Shown: positions 39,060 to 52,260 of the stretch, piece by piece
How positions within the stretch are numbered: the stretch's first letter is position 1
Layout of the letters: every line of letters starts with the position of its first letter
DNA from: Chamaelirium japonicum
Lineage: Eukaryota; Streptophyta; Magnoliopsida; Liliales; Melanthiaceae
Assembly (NCBI GenBank): GCA_947650365.1
Contig: OX393549.1
Location: forward strand, 15,303,297 to 15,367,296
Length of the DNA stretch: 64,000 bases
Direction of reading: 5' to 3'
Translations under genes and position numbers: made by a program
Notes under the pieces: model-generated
The model's database searches: none
Seen by the model: only the letters and a program-made list of their open reading frames with translations
Told to the model about the DNA's origin: nothing

Positions 39060-41093
39060 CGTGACCTAAAAAGAAAGGTCGAGTGGTTTTAGCCTTTGCT
39101 TTTGTTCCTTCCGTGCTTCACACTTTCTCGGCTAGGGGGCTTTCGACGTCATTTGATCTTTGCATCTCCCTCGGCTCTTGCTAGACCTCGGCGTCCTATC
39201 GGTTCACGGCGTCGATCTTGCTTTTGGCGTCAGTTTGGCTTTGGCTTGGGTTTTGCTTCGTCGTGGCTCTGACTTTTGCTTTGCTTTGGCGTTTGTGTTT
39301 GAATGTAGACGGAGAGGCTTGTTGTTCTTTAGTTCTTCCAGACTTCGCGTTGTATCGGCTAGAACGTGTGTTGCTTTTGCTCATGATTGTCGTAGCTCGT
39401 CTGTTTTGGCACGTGCGTTGCTTTGGCGCGGGCTTTACATGTGCTTTGCTTTGGCTTGATCTTCTCCTCAAAACGGTAATGGTGACATCTCCGAGACTTC
39501 TTTATTCTTCTGCTTCTTCCTTTTGGGGATGGAACTTTGGTAACGACGGTTTTGGCGTTGGCTTTGCTTTTCTTCTTCTCCGAACTTCTTTGGCATTTTC
39601 AGAGTCGAATGCTTCTTTTGAAAATGGCGGGTGTAGCACCAATCTCCGTGCGACGGTTGTAGCGTCGACTTTTGTTGATGAAGACGGCGAGTGTAGCACC
39701 AATCTCTGTGCGACGATTATAGTGTCGACTTTTGTTGAAGACGGCGGGTGTAGCACCGATCTCTGGTCTTCTGCTCCGACCTTTGCTTTTGGGTGTTCTC
39801 GAAGTTGAAGACGTGTTGAAGACGACAGGGTGATACAGGTTTCGATCTTCTTCTCCAGCCTTTACTTTTGAGCGTATTCGAAGTTGAAGATGGTTGGAGA
39901 CGACAGGGTGATGCCGACTCCGGGCCTTTTCTCCAAGCTTTCTTCTTCCTGTGAGGAGTCGAAGCTTTGATCTTCTTGTGCAAGGTCTTCACGTTGATAA
40001 AGACTGTGGGCTAAGTCGTTCCCTCAGGATGTGCTTGCCCGTGCCTCATGAAGGCTTGGGTCGTCGAGCATTGGCACCTCCTCCTTTGTAGAGCTTTCAC
40101 GCCTTTAGCTTTCCACCTTTCGACCCCTGAAGCTACCCCCCCTGCCCCTCTATTTATAAGCGAAGGGGAGGAGATGGGAGAGATGTGACTACAATTTTTT
40201 GAATCCTTTGAATATCTCTCGCCATAACTATTGGAATTTATCTACCTATTTTATGGGAAAACAGCCTTTATTCCCTTCATTTTTTGTAGTGGTGGTTATG
40301 GGCTAGATATGGCTCAATCTTTTGAGATATAAGCCATCTTTGCACATTCAAATCGATAGTGACACGACTTTGAATTTGGTTCGTCGGATCGAGGGATCGG
40401 CGTGGATCCACGGTTGCGTAGACGTCCGTGCTACCTCCCCCCGCACAAGGCGGTTGTTTCCTTTTTATTTTCTTTCTTTTCTTTTCTTTCCTTTTATTTA
40501 TTCTTTCTTTTTTTTTCTCTTTTTTCCTTTCCTTTCGCCTATGGCCGGCCACACCTCCCCAAGGGGGAGGGGTATAGTTTTCGAGAAAAAGGGGCCGGTG
40601 GGTCCCACTTGCATTGGTGGGCCCACTTGGGTTTGTTCGAGTCGAGTCCGGTCTGTTTCTTTTGCGGGCCGTTGTGCACGGGCGGAGTTTCATGCGCGGG
40701 CCATTGCTTGTGAGTCGGGTTTGCATGCGTGCCATTGTGTGCGGGCAGGGTTTAATTTGCGGGCTAATTTTGATGCCCACTGCTTGTGGTGAGAGTTTTG
40801 TTTTCTTGAAGCTTTGTGAGGTAACCTCTATACCTGTAATACCTCAAGTATTGGGCAACAAACTTGAGAAGAACATCTTGTATGGTTCCTACTTTGATAT
40901 AGTGGAGTTGATCAGTGTTGCCCCGTGGTTTTTTCCCTTCACATCGAAGGGGTTGTTCATGTAAACATTGGTGTCGTCTCTTGCTTGTTTTATGCATGTT
41001 GGTTTGCCTCGTTGACAAATATATTTGTTTATGCTTGTATTGGCTAGGTGTGGCTTGCACAAAAGGTGTTTGTTGTTTTGATTCACTCACAGA
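39060..41093 (+). mobile_element. Probable LTR-retrotransposon LTR relic, interrupted by hAT copy B
   Basis: A Cys/Leu/Phe-rich open region (39218-39808) is produced by stuttering TTTTGCTTTGGCG motifs and a repeat of about 63 bp (GTGTAGCACCAATCTC at about 39630, 39690 and 39750), and is not a convincing gene. A TATA-like CTATTTATAAGCG at 40151-40163 is followed by GAGGGGAG sequence. At 40915-40970 the text GCCCCGTGGTTTTTTCCC, then GGGGTTGTTCATGTAAA, resembles the end region of copia LTRs. The sequence resumes beyond the hAT element at 41841. No internal coding region was found. Confidence 0.45.
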
Positions 41094-41832
41094 CTAGGAA
41101 GCACGGACACTTCCCCAGACTCCCCGTACCCGTGTCGGACACTTGTCGGACACCGACACTCGCCGGACACTCATCGGACACGCACCGGACACGCATGTGT
41201 CGTGTCCCATGTGCTTCCGGGAGCCGGACACTTGCCCGACACTCGTCGGACACTTGCCGGATACGGCGGGTTGATGAGCTGTTCTATATAGGGTCGGGTC
41301 ACAAGCTGTTGTAATTCAGTTTTGGCTTCAACCTCTTTGATCCTCTAAGGTTAAAACCTCAAAGGATCAGATAGGTTGAAGCCAAAACTGAATCGCAGCC
41401 GTTCTTTTGCATGTTATTTGGGCTTAAGTATAATTGACTTGTCAGACTGGTTGTAACGGACGATTACGATTCAATTTTGGCTTTAACCTATATGATCCTT
41501 TGAGGTTTTAGATAGGTTGAAACCAAAACTGAAACACAGTCGTTCTTTTTCATGCCATTTAGGGTTGTATGTGATTCACCAATCGGGCTGGGTGTAACTA
41601 ACGGTTGCGATTCATTATGCATTAAATTTTTATTTTAGTTATTTTCTATGAGGTTTTTTCGGTTATTGAAATATATACGAATTATAAACACACATAAAAT
41701 ATAAATAAAAAATATTAATTTATTTTGTCGTGTCCCCGTCGTACCCGTGTCCTCATTTTTTAGGATTTGCCATGTTGGCGTACCTGTGTCGTGTCGTAAC
41801 TGTGTCCCCGTACCAGTGTTAGTGCTTCTTAG
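41094..41832. mobile_element. Non-autonomous hAT-like element, copy B
   Basis: 739 bp with terminal inverted repeats CTAGGAAGCACGGACAC and CAGTGTTAGTGCTTCTTAG, flanked by a perfect 8-bp duplication CTCACAGA (41086-41093 and 41833-41840). It is co-linear with copy A: GTGTCGGACAC-rich end, central palindrome (TTTTGGCTTCAACCTCTTTG facing CAGATAGGTTGAAGCCAAAA), and the end block CGTGTCCCCGTCGTACCCGT. No transposase ORF. It must be moved by enzyme from elsewhere. Confidence 0.9.
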
Positions 41833-43265
41833 CTCACAGATGAGAAGGTGCTTGCTTTCGAACAAGTTCTTCAGGAGTTGTTCCATACTCTTCATCACTT
41901 TTGGAATTTTTTATTTTTTTTGTCTTTGATCATGTCAAGGCATGAAAGTTGTGAAATGATGCGTGTTTACTTTATTGTTTCGTGCTAATCTACTAATACA
42001 TTTTAATCAATTCATCATTATGATTCATGAAACTATAAGATCCTTGTTAATCCATATACTAGGATAGTAATCCATGCATGTTAAGTTCACTTTCTATTTA
42101 ACTTGCATGAGGTTCAGACATTCTAGGGAAATCTATGACAAACAAGTTTAGAATAGACATGACTTGATGATGGTGACCAAATTGAAATATGAATTCACAA
42201 TAGAATCTTTTTTTTTTGGCAAATTACAAAAACCTCCCATGACCCATACACCGCATTTCATATTGGTCCCTCAACTTTTTATTTGAACAATTTGATCCCT
42301 GAACTATGCTCCATCTGCATTCAGCCCCCTCAGTCAACTTTTTATCCCGAAAATACCCTTATCAATTTCCAATAAGACTCAAAATTGTTTTAAATATTTA
42401 ACTTAAGCTTACTAGGACAAGGGTATTTTCGGAATAAATGTTAACAGGGGGGCTAAATGCAGACAGGGCCATAGTTCAAGGATCAAATTGTTCAAAAAAA
42501 AAGTTGAGGGACCATTATGAAATGAGGTGAATAGTTTAGGGGAGGTTCTTGTAGTTTGCCCTTTTTTATTTGAATTTGTGTCTACATGGTTAAGCACACG
42601 CATCACCATTATATCCCGACATAAGCTAGCTTATATTAATTGACCTCACGATTGGATACATTTTTGTCGATCATCCTATGTTGCAATACTTATAAACGAG
42701 ATTATGTGGGTACTTGATCTTTCTTGGCTTATATTCATACTTATATATTGACGTCATCGCATTTTTGTCTACCTTTGAAAGTACTTGATGATTACTTGAA
42801 CCAACCTCGACATATATGTCCAAATTTATCTTTTAAGGTCACTCCTTAGTGATTCTTATATGTCACATATTTTGTGCGCTAACCAGAGAATTCAAGGACG
42901 ACGATTGAAGCCTTTTTAACCACTCGATGATTAGAGGACGACGATCTTGAAGAACGTATATCCTAGCGACAAGTACCAAATATTATTGGCAAGGAACTGC
43001 ATTTTGCGGTAGGTCAAATTTCAGGGCGGTTTTTTTATTCCTTTTAGGATCGAATATGTGGAAATCCAAAATCAATTATTCGACGTTTGTAGTGTTAATA
43101 TAGTTCTATGATCTCTTTTTTTTTTTTTTTACGGATTTCATATGTTCCATGTAAAATGAGTGATTTTGGTCCTAAATGTATTTGCTAAACAAGTAAAATT
43201 GTTGGCCCTAAATGTTCGATCATGTTGGCTTTTGGTATTGATATTATTGATTATTTCAAACCAAC
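41833..43265. other. Non-coding, one MITE-like element
   Basis: No gene is seen. Between 42218 and 42560 a long inverted repeat occurs (separate entry). The rest is AT-rich unique-looking sequence. Confidence 0.45.
42218..42560. mobile_element. MITE-like element with about 140-bp arms
   Basis: The left arm starts GGCAAATTACAAAAACCTCCC and includes GGTCCCTCAACTTTTT, GATCCCTGAACTATG and GAAAATACCCTTAT. The right arm includes the complements AGGGTATTTTCGG, CATAGTTCAAGGATCAAA, AAAGTTGAGGGACC and GGGAGGTTCTTGTAGTTTGCC. Both ends lie against T runs, so the target duplication is ambiguous. Long arms favour a Mutator-type MITE. Confidence 0.75.
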
Positions 43266-43505
43266 GGGCTCTTGGCATGGTGGTACTTTCTCTCTCCCAT
43301 GTTGGAAAGGTTCCTTGTTCGACTCCCTGTATGGATACTGTGGAGCAATTTTTCCGTCAAGGCCGTTGTGCCTTGTTTGCGTGTGCGAATCCTAGCCGTT
43401 GATGTCACGGGATTATGGAATTTAATAAAATAGGTGCTTTTGCTGTCTCTCCTCCGTTTCGATCTCCAGACATCTTTGAGCCCTTGCTCTAGTGCCCGGC
43501 TCTAT
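43266..43505 (+). mobile_element. SINE-like, tRNA-derived head
   Basis: GGGCTCTTGGCATGGTGGTA (about 43265) resembles box A, and GGTTCCTTGTTCGACTCCC (about 43309) resembles box B of a tRNA gene at about normal spacing. This supports a SINE head. The 3' end is not defined, as no clear tail or flanking repeat was found. Confidence 0.45.
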
Positions 43506-43689
43506 GACCGCTTGGTCAGTCCAGCCAAAAAGAAAATAAAATAAATCCTTCCATTTTTTTTTTTCGGGGGATGTAGGTCTAAATGCCATATGATTAATTT
43601 GGGGAAGGTAGGTCTAAATGCCATATATTTTTTGGTGGGTAGTTTGACTAATTAGCACTTTCACCCCCCTAATCTTGTTCTCCCTACTG

Positions 43690-44315
43690 ATAGCCCCCTG
43701 CAGCTTTAGTTTGTAAGCACGACCACAACCCTCTGTGAAGGTGCTGGAGCTGTTGCTGTTCCAGCCCAAGGTGTGGTCGATGAAATACCCCAGTCACTGC
43801 AGGTGAAAACCCAGCAGGTTCTACCTGGTGAGGAGATGGCTTTAGGTGCTGAAGGGCAGTTGTGTTCCGGCTTGGCACACCAGGTGTTTGTTGCTTTGCC
43901 AAGCCAACACCATTCTTCGGATACGGGGACAGGTTATGCACTCGGTGTGTTTGATAGTGTGCCCCAACCAACCAAGCCAGCTCCTTGGAGTGCTTAGTTT
44001 GGTGGTGGCACCTCTGAGGTCCCAGACTTTGGGCTTGATTTCGTCCCGCCGTCGATCGACGGCAAAGTCCAGTTTGCTCAATGCACGAAAGAGGAGCTCA
44101 GCGACAACCTCAAATAGTGGGCTTCCACCGTCGTAGGGTATGTTGTAGGCAAAAGTCCTTATTTTGTTCACCTAAAATATTCCATGATGAGGCAGTGGAT
44201 GTCATTGATACGCCGAGTTCTGATGAGACGGACCTGGACACTTTGATATCGCGCAAGCAAGCGAACGATTCGTGTGCACATTACCGAGGCATGAGGGATT
44301 GAAGCCGTGCTTTTG
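43690..44315 (+). pseudogene. LINE ORF1 N-terminal fragment
   Basis: A plant LINE ORF1 start region, in relic form. At 44035-44180 one frame reads FVPPSIDGKVQFAQCTKEEL, SDNLK, a TAG stop (44115-44117), then WASTVVGYVVGKSPYFVHLK. That is the start of the DUF4283-type domain, where the family usually has W...VVGYF.GK.P. Upstream, 43773-43997 is Gln/Pro-rich and ends PTKPAPWSA, a wording usual just before that domain. Downstream the resemblance is lost. It is a different LINE copy from the one at 26.6-28.8 kb and in the opposite orientation. Confidence 0.65.
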
Positions 44316-44327
44316 TTGAGGCACTAA

Positions 44328-44570
44328 GGGTTTGTTTGGTTGCTGTGTTTTTAGCCTACGATTTTGAAAACACATGCACAAACAGTTTACGGTTGTTTGG
44401 TTAGTAGGGTGTGACGTGAGTAAATAGATGCACACTTGCTAAATTTGTACATCTTTTGCACATAAAGTTGTGCAAATGAAGTTTCACCTAAATACATGAA
44501 ACTTTAATCGTACATGTCACATGTGCAAACAGATTTACGCGCATCATTTGCACAACAACCAAACAATCCC
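44328..44570. mobile_element. Tourist-like (PIF/Harbinger) MITE
   Basis: 243 bp with terminal inverted repeats GGGTTTGTTTGGTTG and CAACCAAACAATCCC, flanked by TAA at 44325-44327 and 44571-44573. TIR wording, size and TAA target duplication fit Tourist-type MITEs. The interior has CACATGCACAAACAG and related inverted text. No ORF of its own. Confidence 0.85.
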
Positions 44571-45064
44571 TAAAGGTTTTGGATCATGCCACATGGCCTA
44601 TGGGCACAATGACGCAATAAGACACCACCCAGTGGAGTTGATGCCATTTGACATTGGACTTGTTGAAGAGCCACTCATGGTGTTGAGGCATTATGAGATT
44701 GTCGTCATATAATGCTTGGTTTCTGCACACCTTTAGATCTCGCAAGCTATTCAATGGGGATGCTTGGCTTGATGCTCATTGTGGTGCAGTGTTGGTCATG
44801 GTACGGGGACAATGGTGGCGGCACGAAGTTGCATGATTTCAATTTTTCTTTGAGATGCCTTTGAAGCGTGAAAGAGCGCAAGGGCGTTATAGTATTGTTA
44901 CACATGTTTGTGTCCAAGTGAAGTACTCAAGGACGGCCGACCTTGATAAGTAGTACATAGGTAGATTTTTTTTTTTGACCGGCTTGTACAACACATCTGC
45001 AATTTTTTTCATGGGATTTTTTTCAAAATAATGTTTTTTAAAAAAATTAATTTAATAGTAGCAA

Positions 45065-45560
<496 letters not shown>

Positions 45561-45989
45561 TGTTGAATTAAATATTTTTCTAAATATTATTTTGAGGTTT
45601 TTCCCAGAATGACCCCCAACTCCTCCAAAGTGCTCTAACTGGTTTTACTTGCTTTTACTATTACTTTTCTAACCGTTTATAATATTTAGGACAAAATAAC
45701 CCTTAAGATATGGCTCATCGTCTCCCTTCAGTCTCATGCTGTCTGAAAATGCAAGATATTTGTGTTCGTTGGAAAAAACCTCAAACTTGCCCCTAGTGCT
45801 GTCCTCCACGTCGGAATCTCGCTTCCCTCGCTTTCTTCCATGTCAGAATCCTGCCCCCCTCGCTTTCCTCTACGCCGGAGTCTCGTGACATGTGTCCCGT
45901 GTTTTCGACGGTGTAGTTTATGTGCTTTTCCTTCACATTGGTGTCGAGCTTAATCAATTTTCTCATCAAGATATAAACCCTAAATAATT

Positions 45990-46280
45990 CTCTAAGGTTT
46001 TTGTGGTTCGCCGGGACACCCCAGAGATTTTCGACACTTGACAAAACTCGTCGGAACACCCTAGGGATTTCCAAAACTTACTAGGGCTCGTCGGAGCACC
46101 TTGGGGCTTTTATCAAGCTTTCTTGGGATTGCTCTTGGGCTTGCTCCAACTTGCCAGGGCTTGCCAAATTATTTCGAAGCTTGACGAGGCTTGCTGGAGC
46201 ATCCCCAGTGTTTTTCAAAACTTGTCGGGGCTCGTTAGAGCACCCCGGGGATTTTTAGAGCTTGCTGGGGCTTGTCAGAT
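45990..46280. repeat. Degenerate tandem repeat of about 40 bp
   Basis: Loose units of the type CTTGCCGGGGCTCGTCGGAGCACCCC..GATTTT recur about seven times (GTCGGAACACCC, GTCGGAGCACC, GTTAGAGCACCCC). Non-coding. Confidence 0.65.
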
Positions 46281-46822
46281 CTCATCCAAGATATTAATAT
46301 AAGATGCTTCATGTATAAGATGCCTCCAAGTTGGGAAAAGGGAGCAAGTGAGAAACCTAGGGCAGACCATGAAAGTTTTGTTCAGGACTTTAAGCACTAG
46401 TTGGTAAAACTTGTATAGTGTAACTGCAACCCACTTAGTGAATTGTATATCACGAAATAACACAACCGCATTGCAAAACTAATCCAAAAGTTTTATTTGT
46501 AAATACAACATTATCCTAGTTAAAAGGAGAAGAATTTGAACTCGTCAAATTCCACCATGAGACAAATCAAATTATCCAAGAGCTTGCCAGCGTAAAAATA
46601 TCAATAGATTATCAGATAGTGGAATAATATAAAATTATTACAAATAAATTACATATGCAACATCTTTCTCTTTTACATCTAGTTCTTCGGTCAAAGTGTA
46701 TATATTTTATTTTGGTTAATATTGATGTTTTTCACAATTATCGATTTTAACAGACTTAATTACTTCTTGTTTTATTTGTTTATTCTTAAGCAAACATGGA
46801 TTCAACACTCCCGGTATTATGC

Positions 46823-48980
46823 ATTTATGATGGAGAAATTATTTGCGTCAATGATAAATACGAGTACAGAGGTGGAATTACGAAAACTTTCATGTTGCTG
46901 TCGCCCATTGAGTATGACCAACTAATTCAAAAAATCTATTAGATTATAAAGTACAATGTTCAAGATTATGACATTACTCTGAAGGTTTTATATCCATCTT
47001 CAATCCCATGTTTGCCTGCAAAGATTACGGATAATGATGATGTAGCTATGTTTATTTAATATAATATACGCAACATGAATAATTAAAATATTCCTTTATT
47101 GGTAAACATGATACCTAAATAAAAAAATCTATTTCTGTCCGACCATCAAGTAAGAGGAGATTAGATCAGACGTACATAATTTTCCCCAAAGTGATTCGGG
47201 CTCGTGTTGTAAGCATTCTTCCAGAAGCTAATATCAAAGAGGCGATAGAGTATTCTGGAGATTCATCATATGTACCTTCATATATACCTATTGTGAACAT
47301 TACTGAAACTAGTATATCAAATATTCCATCAAATAATTATGACTGTGAACCTACACAGGACCCTTCCATGTCTGATGTTGTCATACGAAACTCAAGGTAC
47401 GTTGAATAATTATGATTTATAATTATTTATAATATATACTATGCATTCATTATTAATAAATATATTATATATTTTGTATATTCTCTTTTGAAACGGGTCC
47501 TTAAGATGATCAATACTTTGACAGAAGTGATGAAAACAAAAGTAATGACAACTTTGTTATAAATCTAAACGTCGAGCCTGCTCTCATTCCATATATAAAA
47601 AATGATCGCAAACTTCCACCTACTATCAATGACCAGTGTTATGGTATATTAGATACATTGTTTGGTGATACTAATCATGTAGTTTCAGATGATAAGCTAA
47701 CTCATATTGAATCCTGAGAAAAGGCATCAATACCGCCATCGTCATCGTTCAGGCATGCCATATTTTTTTTATAAAAAAACTAATATTATCTATTAACTTA
47801 TTCCTATTATGACCAATTTATGCTTCGCTTGCAGAAAGCCTCCCTTGTAGACTATGGTCAAAGAATATAAATATGTCAATCCTCTAAGAAAGGTTAAGAT
47901 GGAAGAAAAGAAGCTCGAGACTCCTCCTCCCATAAAATCCAAGATTGAGAAAAGTAAACTCATGAATCCTTCCAAAAAGGCCAAGATGAAGATAATCGAC
48001 TAAGTATTGTTGCTACACAGAGTTGGAGACAAAAGATTAACAATCAGGTAATAAGTGAAGACACATATGCATATAATGATATTAAGGCTGAAATAGAATT
48101 TTTTGATGATTGTCATGCAATTCATCTCTATTAAATGTTTCTCAATAAAATGATGATGGTAAAGATGTTAAGTCAGTATGCTCTACTTTCGAACTTTGAG
48201 TATAAGATTTTGAAGTTCAGTCGTACAAGATATACGATTAAATGCAAATGTGACAACTATTATTGAAGACTTCATGTATTTAGAATACAAGGGACATAAT
48301 TTTTTAAAATAAATACCTGAATAATAATCATGGTTGCTCGTTACCCGCACAGGGTGTTAATCATTGGCAAACTACAAGCATGCTAATTAGTAAGTTTGTA
48401 AAGTATAAATTAGCGGCACATATATTATATGCCCCCAAAGCGATCATTGTCGATATTCAAAAAGAGTTTGGCATAAAAATAAGTTATAAGAAAGCATAGA
48501 AGGCTTAATAGATTACAATTACCCTATTGAGAGGATTATGCGAGGATTCATATGTCATCCTTTATGTGTATTGTCATAAGCTCGAGAAGAAGAATCCTGA
48601 AACTATTATAAAGATTTCTAATAAAAGGGAAAGTTTTAAACATTTTTTTATGGCTCTCGGTCATTGTTTAAGAAGTTTTCAATAACAATACATAAGACCT
48701 GTAGTAGTTGTTGATGGAACACATTTAAAAGGGAAGTACAAAGGTACATTATTTATTGTAACAACTTTCGATGGTGATAATCATATATTCTCCTTTGCAC
48801 TTGGAATTGGAGAATCTAAAAATAATCATAGCTAGAATTGGTTTCTTACATAAATACGAGATGTCATGGGTCATATCAAAGGTTAGTGATCATATCATAT
48901 CACCATAGAGCTTTAATAACTCAAACATCTTTAGTGTTCTCATGTGTTTATCATGGTTACTGTATTTTTCATATATCACA

Positions 48981-49073
<93 letters not shown>

Positions 49074-49822
49074 AAGCAAATCAGACTATATCCATATTTC
49101 TATACGGTTGCGAAGGCAACACGACTTGCAGTGTTTCACCAGATAATGAAAACCATACGCCAGTTCAACCATGATACTTATAAATGGCTGGATGAGATTA
49201 AAAAGGAAAGATAGACAATTGCATATTTTTCTTAGAGAAGGTATAATATAATTACTACAAATACATCTGAAAGTTATAATAGTGTGCTTAAAGATGTCAG
49301 GGAGTATCCTATCATAATAATTGTTAAAGAATTTTGTTTGAAACTTCAAGAAATATAACACAAGAGACGAAAAAAAGTTGCATAATTGACAATAAGACTC
49401 ACAATATGGGCTGAAAAAAGAGTTAGCTAAGGTTATAAAAATTGCTCGATCCACACATTTTTATTCTATCAATTTTGATGAGTACTTAGTAAGATCTGAA
49501 AATATGAGGATCATGTGGTATTAAACGTAAGATCATACAGTTGCCAAAAATTTGACGTGATGGCGATGTCGTGCTCCCATATGCTCTAGTTAGAATTTTA
49601 CAGTATAAGAAGGATCCATATTTTTTTTGTGCTTATTTTTATTTAGCTGCAAACTATCTTTCAATTTCTGAAGAATCCATCTATCTAGTAGCTGACAGAA
49701 GTGAATTGAAGACTCCTGAAAGCATTGTCGAAGCTGATAAACTTAAACCACCTCTTGGGAAGAATCTAGCTGGAAGGCCGAAGAAGAAAAAAAATTATCA
49801 CAAGGTGAAAACCGTAGGATAG
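46823..49822 (+). pseudogene. Mutator-like (MULE) transposase, decayed
   Basis: A diverged N-terminal domain at 46823-46920 reads IYDGEIICVNDKYEYRGGIT then FMLLSPIEYDQLI. A linker follows at 47191-47760. From about 48350 comes the DNA-binding and transposase core: VNHWQTTSMLISKFVKYKL, IIVDIQKEFGIKISYKKA, KLEKKNPETIIK, FKHFFMALGHC, then RPVVVVDGTHLKGKYKGTLF (first catalytic Asp). Later come YTVAKATRLAVF, TNTSESYNSVLKDVRE and, at 49571-49822, AANYLSISEESIYLV followed by the usual C-terminal LAGRPKKKK. This order is that of plant MULE transposases, but many stops and frame changes are present and an AT microsatellite (48974-49069) interrupts the core. Its terminal inverted repeats were not identified. 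Ulp1-like and plant-transposon protein relics lie downstream. Confidence 0.85.
48974..49069. repeat. (AT)n microsatellite in the MULE relic
   Basis: About 96 bp of AT alternation within the transposase relic, between the catalytic-domain piece and the YTVAKATRL piece. Confidence 0.96.
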
Positions 49823-50094
49823 TACAGTATGGAAGATATAAACACTCTGGTCATAATAGAAATCATATAAATTTCTATTGTAGAAAGAAACTAAAATCAT
49901 ATAAACAATCTAGGCTATGATATATTTCGCTTCGATGTATTTTGCTTTTGGGTATCGAGTAATGTATTTCGCTTCTGGGCATAATGTATTTATCTTCAAT
50001 GTAAATTTCTTTTGATGTATTTTGCTATGATGTATCTTCCAGGTATTTTCATTAAAAATATAAATCTATAGTTTACAGTCATAGTAGATAATAG

Positions 50095-50430
50095 AAATCC
50101 AGTGTAAACGCAATATCCTTACGTTTGTTGCATTAAGACAGTGGATAAACACAACAGAGTTGTGTTTCTAGTGAAAACAGTGAACAAATGCAAGAGAGTT
50201 GCATTCATTGTGTCAAAATAGTGAACAAATGCAAGAAAGTTGTGTTTATTGCATCAAAACAGTGAACAAATGCAACCTACTTGCGTTCATTGTGTTAAAA
50301 CAGTGAACAAACACAACAGAGTTGTATTCATTGCATTTTGACCCAAAATATAAAATATGTGTTAGCTTCATCCAATAGAAACGCAACAATATTATGTCCG
50401 TTGTGGCAAAACAGTGAAAAAACGTTATTG
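50095..50430 (+). repeat. Tandem array of about 45-bp repeats (left array)
   Basis: About seven units with the core AACAGTGAACAAATGCAA, six variable bases, then TTGCGTTCATTGTGT. The halves ATGCAA and TTGCGT make each unit nearly palindromic. The same family returns at 53205-53640. Confidence 0.85.
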
Positions 50431-50692
50431 TGTAGTGTTTGTTATGTTTTGTACATTACAAACCCTGGATTAATTCATGGCCACGACCTGGACATATCGT
50501 GGCTAAGATCTGCACTTTTTGTGGTCACGATATGTCCCAGGTCATGATGACGATTGATTCAGACTATTAAACCCCCGGGTCGTGACCTTATTCTTTGTTT
50601 TGTTCTCCTATGGCCACGATCCTCTGATGGTTATAACTCCTCCTTCTCTATCCAAGGCATCTCTCTCCTCCCTCTTATTCCCCCTTGCTTAG

Positions 50693-52260
50693 ATGGCGCC
50701 AAAGAAGGCTCCGGCCACTAAAGGAGCCAACCGGGGTGCCTCTAGTTCAACGGGAGGGAGAGGCCTCGCTGTAGGCCATTGTTAACCATCTCCTCCACTT
50801 GTGGTACCTTCTCCTATTCCTCCTCCTCCACCTCAACCTAAGGTACCCTCTTACTTGGCCCTTGGTTTTGTCTCAAAGTCGGTCTTGTCCTATTATTCAT
50901 ATTTCTTTGAAAAACGAAGTATTATGCCGGAGCAATAGTTGATCCTTGATGATTTTTCGGCACTCGCCACTTTCTCCTTCTCGTTGACAGGGTGGGAAAC
51001 TTGATTAGGAATTTCTCTTCCGCTTACCCTCGGATTTGTCGCCACTTCTATGCGAACATCCATGATTTTGATGACCTTTCTTCTGACCAACCAAACTTCA
51101 TGACCTCCGTGTTTGGTTGTACTTTCTGAGTGATTTCCTCCCTCATAGCTTCTATCTTAGGAATCACTATCCCTGTTCTGTCCTGGTTTGAGCTCCATAC
51201 TTCCGTACCTGCTGCAGTTAGGATGGGGACAAGGAAGATTTGGTTGCACTACTTAGTGGGCATAGGACACGATGAGATCGTGGAGGCAGACCACTCTAGC
51301 TTTTTCAAGTGCTCTGCTCGCCCCATATATGGACATTCTGAGGAAGACCATCCTGCACAACATCAGTCCTGCATGCAGTAGCATAGCCTTGGTATTGTGA
51401 GATACTACCGAGCTTGTTTTTAAGGTGTCGAGGGGAGCCAACTCGCACTTCAACGTGTGTGCGTTCATCGTCAATAGGATGCACCATGACTTTTTGACTA
51501 GAGCTACCGGGAACAACCCAGTCTTGTCGTTTCCCTCGCTGATCACGAGGATCATACATTACTTGGGGATAGCTATTCCTGAGGGAGAGACTGTAGAGAA
51601 GATTCAACATCCCCTGAGCAAGCTCTCTATCTCCAAGTCAACGGCAATGAGGAGGCATATTCGTCTGCCAGAGGGCGAGGTAGAGGACCTGGACAATAAC
51701 AGTAATGAGGATGAGGGTTCTAATCCTGAGGGAGTTACAGTAGCTTCCCTGGCTTGAGAGCCTCAGGGACTGTCTTTGAGGGTCGTATTCACAGTCGAGC
51801 CCAGCGAGGAGGTGGGCCGCAACAGAGGCATCGTATGGGGGTTGGACCCCCTCACTGCGAGACCACACCTTTCAGTGACTGGTGATTCCACATCTGGGCC
51901 AGCTCCTCTAGTGCCTCATCTCCAGAATGCAGAGCAGAACACCAACTCTAGACGACTAGCAGGTTTTGTCGAGCCTGAGTTCATGGAACCACCCCCGACC
52001 CCTGAGCCTTTTTTGTATGGGACAATCTTGTTCTATATGAAGTGGGTTGTTAGGCAGATGACAGAGTTTTTGAGGCGTCAAGAGAGCCTGCGTGTCGCAG
52101 TTGCTTACTTGGGTTGATCCACAACTTCTAGCTTTGTGACTATAGATTCTAGCATTGCGATAGTGACCAACGAGGTCGATCGTGTCAGTAAGCATGTTAT
52201 AGCTCTCACCAATTCCTTCGAGGATGAGCAGCCACTGTAGCAGCCTAGACAGCCATAGTA
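50693..52260 (+). pseudogene. Putative plant-transposon protein, decayed
   Basis: A protein-like stretch begins with ATG at 50693 (MAPKKAPATKGANRGASSST) and is then broken by about ten stops. A Pro-rich linker follows at 50800. The clearest piece is 51425-51757: VSRGANSHFNVCAFIVNRMH, then FPSLITRIIHYLGIAIPEGE and an acidic tail DNNSNEDEGSNPEG. The next ORF 51776-52117 is Pro/Glu-rich and ends MTEFLRRQESLRVAVAYLG. This layout (basic start, helical core ending in 'LITRI..H.GI', variable tail, Gln/Arg-rich end) resembles the family called 'putative plant transposon protein'. I name it from memory of that pattern, so treat it as tentative. It lies between two copies of a 45-bp repeat array. Confidence 0.5.

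Noticed and set aside
39218..39808. 196-residue Leu/Phe/Cys-rich ORF on plus
   Set aside because: It runs through stuttering TTTGCTTTGGCG motifs and a repeat of about 63 bp; the opposite strand is open for the same reason.
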